Source: Bacteroidota bacterium
GTDB taxonomy: Bacteria; Bacteroidota; Ignavibacteria; Ignavibacteriales; Melioribacteraceae
Assembly: GCA_021812745.1 (NCBI GenBank)
Contig: JAKAMS010000079.1
Span: 1 to 9,433, forward strand
Length of the DNA stretch: 9,433 nucleotides
Direction of reading: 5' to 3'
The notes beneath the pieces are model-generated. The model saw nothing but the letters and a program-made list of their open reading frames with translations, made no database searches and had not been told where the DNA came from. Made by a program: the position numbers and the translations under genes. Within the stretch, counting starts at the first letter, position 1; every line of letters starts with the position of its first letter. Positions 6,921-9,433 of the stretch are shown piece by piece.

Positions 6921-9433
6921 TTATTTTGCTTCCGTAACATTTGATACGCTCTTTGATTTTTCCGAGAAGTAGGTGTAAACAGCCGGAATAACAAAAAGAG
7001 TTAGAATAGTTGAAAACGCTAATCCGCCAATAACCGCAATACCCATTGATACACGGCTCTCGGCTCCGGCACCAAGCGCAAGTGCTATTGGCAATGTTCC
7101 AAGAATTGTTGCAAGACTTGTCATCAAGATTGGACGGAAACGCAGAACAGCCGCTTCTCTTACAGCTTCAACAACCGAAAGTCCTTGTGCCTTTTTCTGA
7201 TTTGCAAACTCTACTATTAAAATTCCATTCTTGGTAACAAGACCGATTAACATAACCAATCCAATCTCGCTGAAGATATTCATTGTCTGATTAAAAATGA
7301 ATAACGACATGAAAGCGCCGGCAATTGCAAGCGGAACAGTAAACATAATAATAAACGGATCTCGAAAACTTTCGAACTGTGCGGCTAGAATTAAATATAA
7401 AAGCGTTAGCGCAAGAATGAATGTGAAAAGCAGACTTGAAGAACTTTCCTTAAAATCTTTTGATACGCCGGTGAGAGCTGTTGCAAATGATTCATCTAAT
7501 ACTTTTTCTGATATTTTATCCATCGCCGTTATGCCATCGCCTATGGTTTTTCCGGGAGCTAAGCTGGCTGAAAATGTTGCCGATACATAGCGGTTGAATC
7601 TGTAAAGCTGCGGAGGACTGCTTTGCGTTTTAATTGTAATAAAATTATCAAGCTGTATCAATTCGCCCTTGCTCGATTTAACGTAAAGCGATTGAAGGTC
7701 TAGAGGTTTAGCTCGGTATTCTTTTGCTATTTGACCGATTATCTGATACTGTTTTCCGTTCATAATAAAATAACCGTATCGCTGTCCACTTAATCCAAGC
7801 TGCAATGTTTGTGCTATATCAACAACGGCAACACCAAGTTCACGGGCTTTCGAGCGGTCAATCTCGAGCGCGAGTTCTGGCTTGCTGAATTTCAAATTCA
7901 CGTCCACCTGTGCGAATGTAGGATCTTTTCTTGCTTCATCTAAAAATTTTGGAATAGCGTCTCTCAATTTTTCAATCGTTGGCGCTTGTACTACATATTG
8001 AACTGGCAAACCGCCGCCGCGTTGCGTACCAATAGTTTGCGCCTGTACTACGAATGTTCTTCCATCGCTTAATCTATTAACTTGCTTTGTTAACTCTTCA
8101 TAAATTTTTTGTTGAGAGCGGGTACGTTTATCCCGGTCAGCAAGCATAATTCTTATGAATCCTGAATTATTTGTTCCACCCCCGCCGCCGGTTGCTACTC
8201 CCATCAATGTTGATTCTGTCTCCGGTACTTTATCTTCAACAATTTTGTAAAGTTTATCCATAAAATTATACGTGAAGTTATATGTGGACCCTTCAAGAGT
8301 AGTTGTACTGATGCGGAGTTCGTTTCTATCTTCGATAGGCGCTAATTCTGTTTGAAGCAAAGGAAAAATTATAAATGCTGCAACAAGCGTAGCACCCATT
8401 ACTGCAAATCCAAGCCATCTTTTATTAAGAAATTTTGATAATGCTTTTTCGTAACCCGAAATAAATTTCACAAAGAACGGTTCCGTTAATTGATAAAATT
8501 TACTATGATGAGCGCGCCGTTTGATTATTCTTGAACTTAACATTGGCGTAAGAGTTAAGGCAACAAAGGCAGAGATAATAACAGAGCCTGCTATGACAAT
8601 TCCAAACTCGCGGAATAATCTTCCGGTTAATCCTTGAAGAAAAATGATTGGAAGAAAAACAACAGCCAATGCAACCGTAGTAGAAATGATTGCAAAGAAA
8701 ATCTCGGCAGATCCTTTCATCCCGGCTTCCATCGGGTCCATTCCGTCTTCAATCTTTTTGTAAATATTTTCCAAAACTACAATTGCATCATCAACTACAA
8801 GACCAATGGCAAGCACAATTCCAAGCAGAGTCAAAACGTTGATCGTAAAATTCATAAAATACATTATGAAAAACGCACCGATGAGAGAAATCGGAATTGC
8901 CAGAATTGGAATTATAGTTGTTCGCCAATCTCTTAAAAATAAAAATATGATCATTATAACAAGTATGAACGCGATAATGATGGTTTCTTCAACTTCGCCG
9001 ATTGATTTACGGATATATCTTGTTGAATCGGAACTTATATCAACTTGAATGTCTGCGGGAATATCTTTCTTTATCTGTTCAACTCTTTTGTAACATTCAT
9101 CCGCAATATCAATATGATTGGAACCTGGTTGCGGCGTAATAACCACACCGATCATCGGAATGCCGTCACGCTTAATAATTGAGTATTCATTCTCCGGACC
9201 CAATTGTGCATAACCGATATCTGAAAGACGAATGAACTGTCCTTGGTCTTCTCTAATGATAAGATTATTAAATTCTTTGGGAGTCATCATTCTTCCCTTG
9301 GTTCGAATAGTCATTTCGGTATTTGTGCCTTCAATTCTGCCGGAAGGGAGTTCAACATTTTCACTGTTAAGGGCAGAACGGATTTCTGCCGCCGAAACTT
9401 TTAGCGAAGCCATCTTATAAGGATCCAACCACA
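6921..9433 (-). CDS. RND-family (AcrB/HAE1-type) multidrug efflux permease, N-terminus cut by the window edge
   Basis: The frame is open to the right edge. The apparent TTG start at 9428 is an internal leucine in W-L-D-P-Y-K-M-A, matching the WMNP region of AcrB. About 190 N-terminal residues, including the first membrane helix, are therefore missing. Counting from that leucine, the visible part has TM2-TM6 (about 148-298), TM7 (about 338-358), the second porter-domain half (about 360-660) and TM8-TM12 (about 664-820). Proton-relay residues are intact: the DD pair at 213-214 in GLVVDDAIVVLENI (AcrB D407/D408) and K733 in VTKNGILIVEF (AcrB K940). The protein is an inner-membrane proton-driven drug or lipid exporter that works with an adaptor and a TolC channel, and the latter is encoded 31 nt downstream. 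The adaptor gene is expected beyond the right edge. The switch-loop region is unusually glycine-rich (414-418). Substrate unknown. Confidence 0.95.
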   Translation of the reverse strand, partial: WLDPYKMASLKVSAAEIRSALNSENVELPSGRIEGTNTEMTIRTKGRMMTPKEFNNLIIREDQGQFIRLSDIGYAQLGPENEYSIIKRDGIPMIGVVITPQPGSNHIDIADECYKRVEQIKKDIPADIQVDISSDSTRYIRKSIGEVEETIIIAFILVIMIIFLFLRDWRTTIIPILAIPISLIGAFFIMYFMNFTINVLTLLGIVLAIGLVVDDAIVVLENIYKKIEDGMDPMEAGMKGSAEIFFAIISTTVALAVVFLPIIFLQGLTGRLFREFGIVIAGSVIISAFVALTLTPMLSSRIIKRRAHHSKFYQLTEPFFVKFISGYEKALSKFLNKRWLGFAVMGATLVAAFIIFPLLQTELAPIEDRNELRISTTTLEGSTYNFTYNFMDKLYKIVEDKVPETESTLMGVATGGGGGTNNSGFIRIMLADRDKRTRSQQKIYEELTKQVNRLSDGRTFVVQAQTIGTQRGGGLPVQYVVQAPTIEKLRDAIPKFLDEARKDPTFAQVDVNLKFSKPELALEIDRSKARELGVAVVDIAQTLQLGLSGQRYGYFIMNGKQYQIIGQIAKEYRAKPLDLQSLYVKSSKGELIQLDNFITIKTQSSPPQLYRFNRYVSATFSASLAPGKTIGDGITAMDKISEKVLDESFATALTGVSKDFKESSSSLLFTFILALTLLYLILAAQFESFRDPFIIMFTVPLAIAGAFMSLFIFNQTMNIFSEIGLVMLIGLVTKNGILIVEFANQKKAQGLSVVEAVREAAVLRFRPILMTSLATILGTLPIALALGAGAESRVSMGIAVIGGLAFSTILTLFVIPAVYTYFSEKSKSVSNVTEAK

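Noticed and set aside
8634..9048. Plus-strand ORFs of 100 and 80 codons opposite the RND permease gene
   Set aside because: Their translations are Lys/Asn/Ile-rich antisense shadows of conserved RND membrane helices, with no independent coding signs.
9426..9428. TTG as the start of the RND permease gene
   Set aside because: The codon sits inside the conserved W-L-D-P-Y-K segment of RND pumps. The frame continues to the window edge and about 190 residues would otherwise be lost.

Overview
The window is AT-rich bacterial DNA with a Bacteroidota/Ignavibacteriota look. A DUF5916 outer-membrane protein, a DUF6544-type protein, a long-form U32 protein, an AcrB-type pump with a TolC partner, weak Shine-Dalgarno sequences and tight gene packing together fit an Ignavibacteria-like member of the FCB group. 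This placement is inferred from gene content and protein style, not from a phylogenetic marker. No rRNA, tRNA, CRISPR array, transposase or phage gene was seen.

Left part, plus strand (1-5558): the 3' part of a DUF5916 gene runs in from the left edge. It is followed by a single-pass membrane-anchored DUF6544/DUF6920-type protein, a YgiD-family extradiol dioxygenase-like protein, and a long U32-family protein of the kind now linked to RNA hydroxylation. The last two are 18 nt apart and probably cotranscribed. The first two are set off by gaps of 179 and 162 nt.

Right part, minus strand (5579-9433): a TolC-family outer-membrane channel gene lies downstream of an RND permease gene that runs off the right edge. 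The two are 31 nt apart and form the end of a tripartite efflux operon. The periplasmic adaptor gene is expected beyond the right edge. The two halves converge, with only 20 nt between the U32 and TolC stop codons.

I see no clear undescribed multi-gene system. The most interesting signals are small. A heptanucleotide repeat (TTGAGAA type) has been absorbed in frame into a linker of the U32 protein, and the same unit appears in reverse orientation in an intergenic gap 2.3 kb away. The switch loop of the RND pump appears to be a five-glycine run without the phenylalanines of AcrB. The U32 protein carries a second cysteine cluster at its C-terminus.
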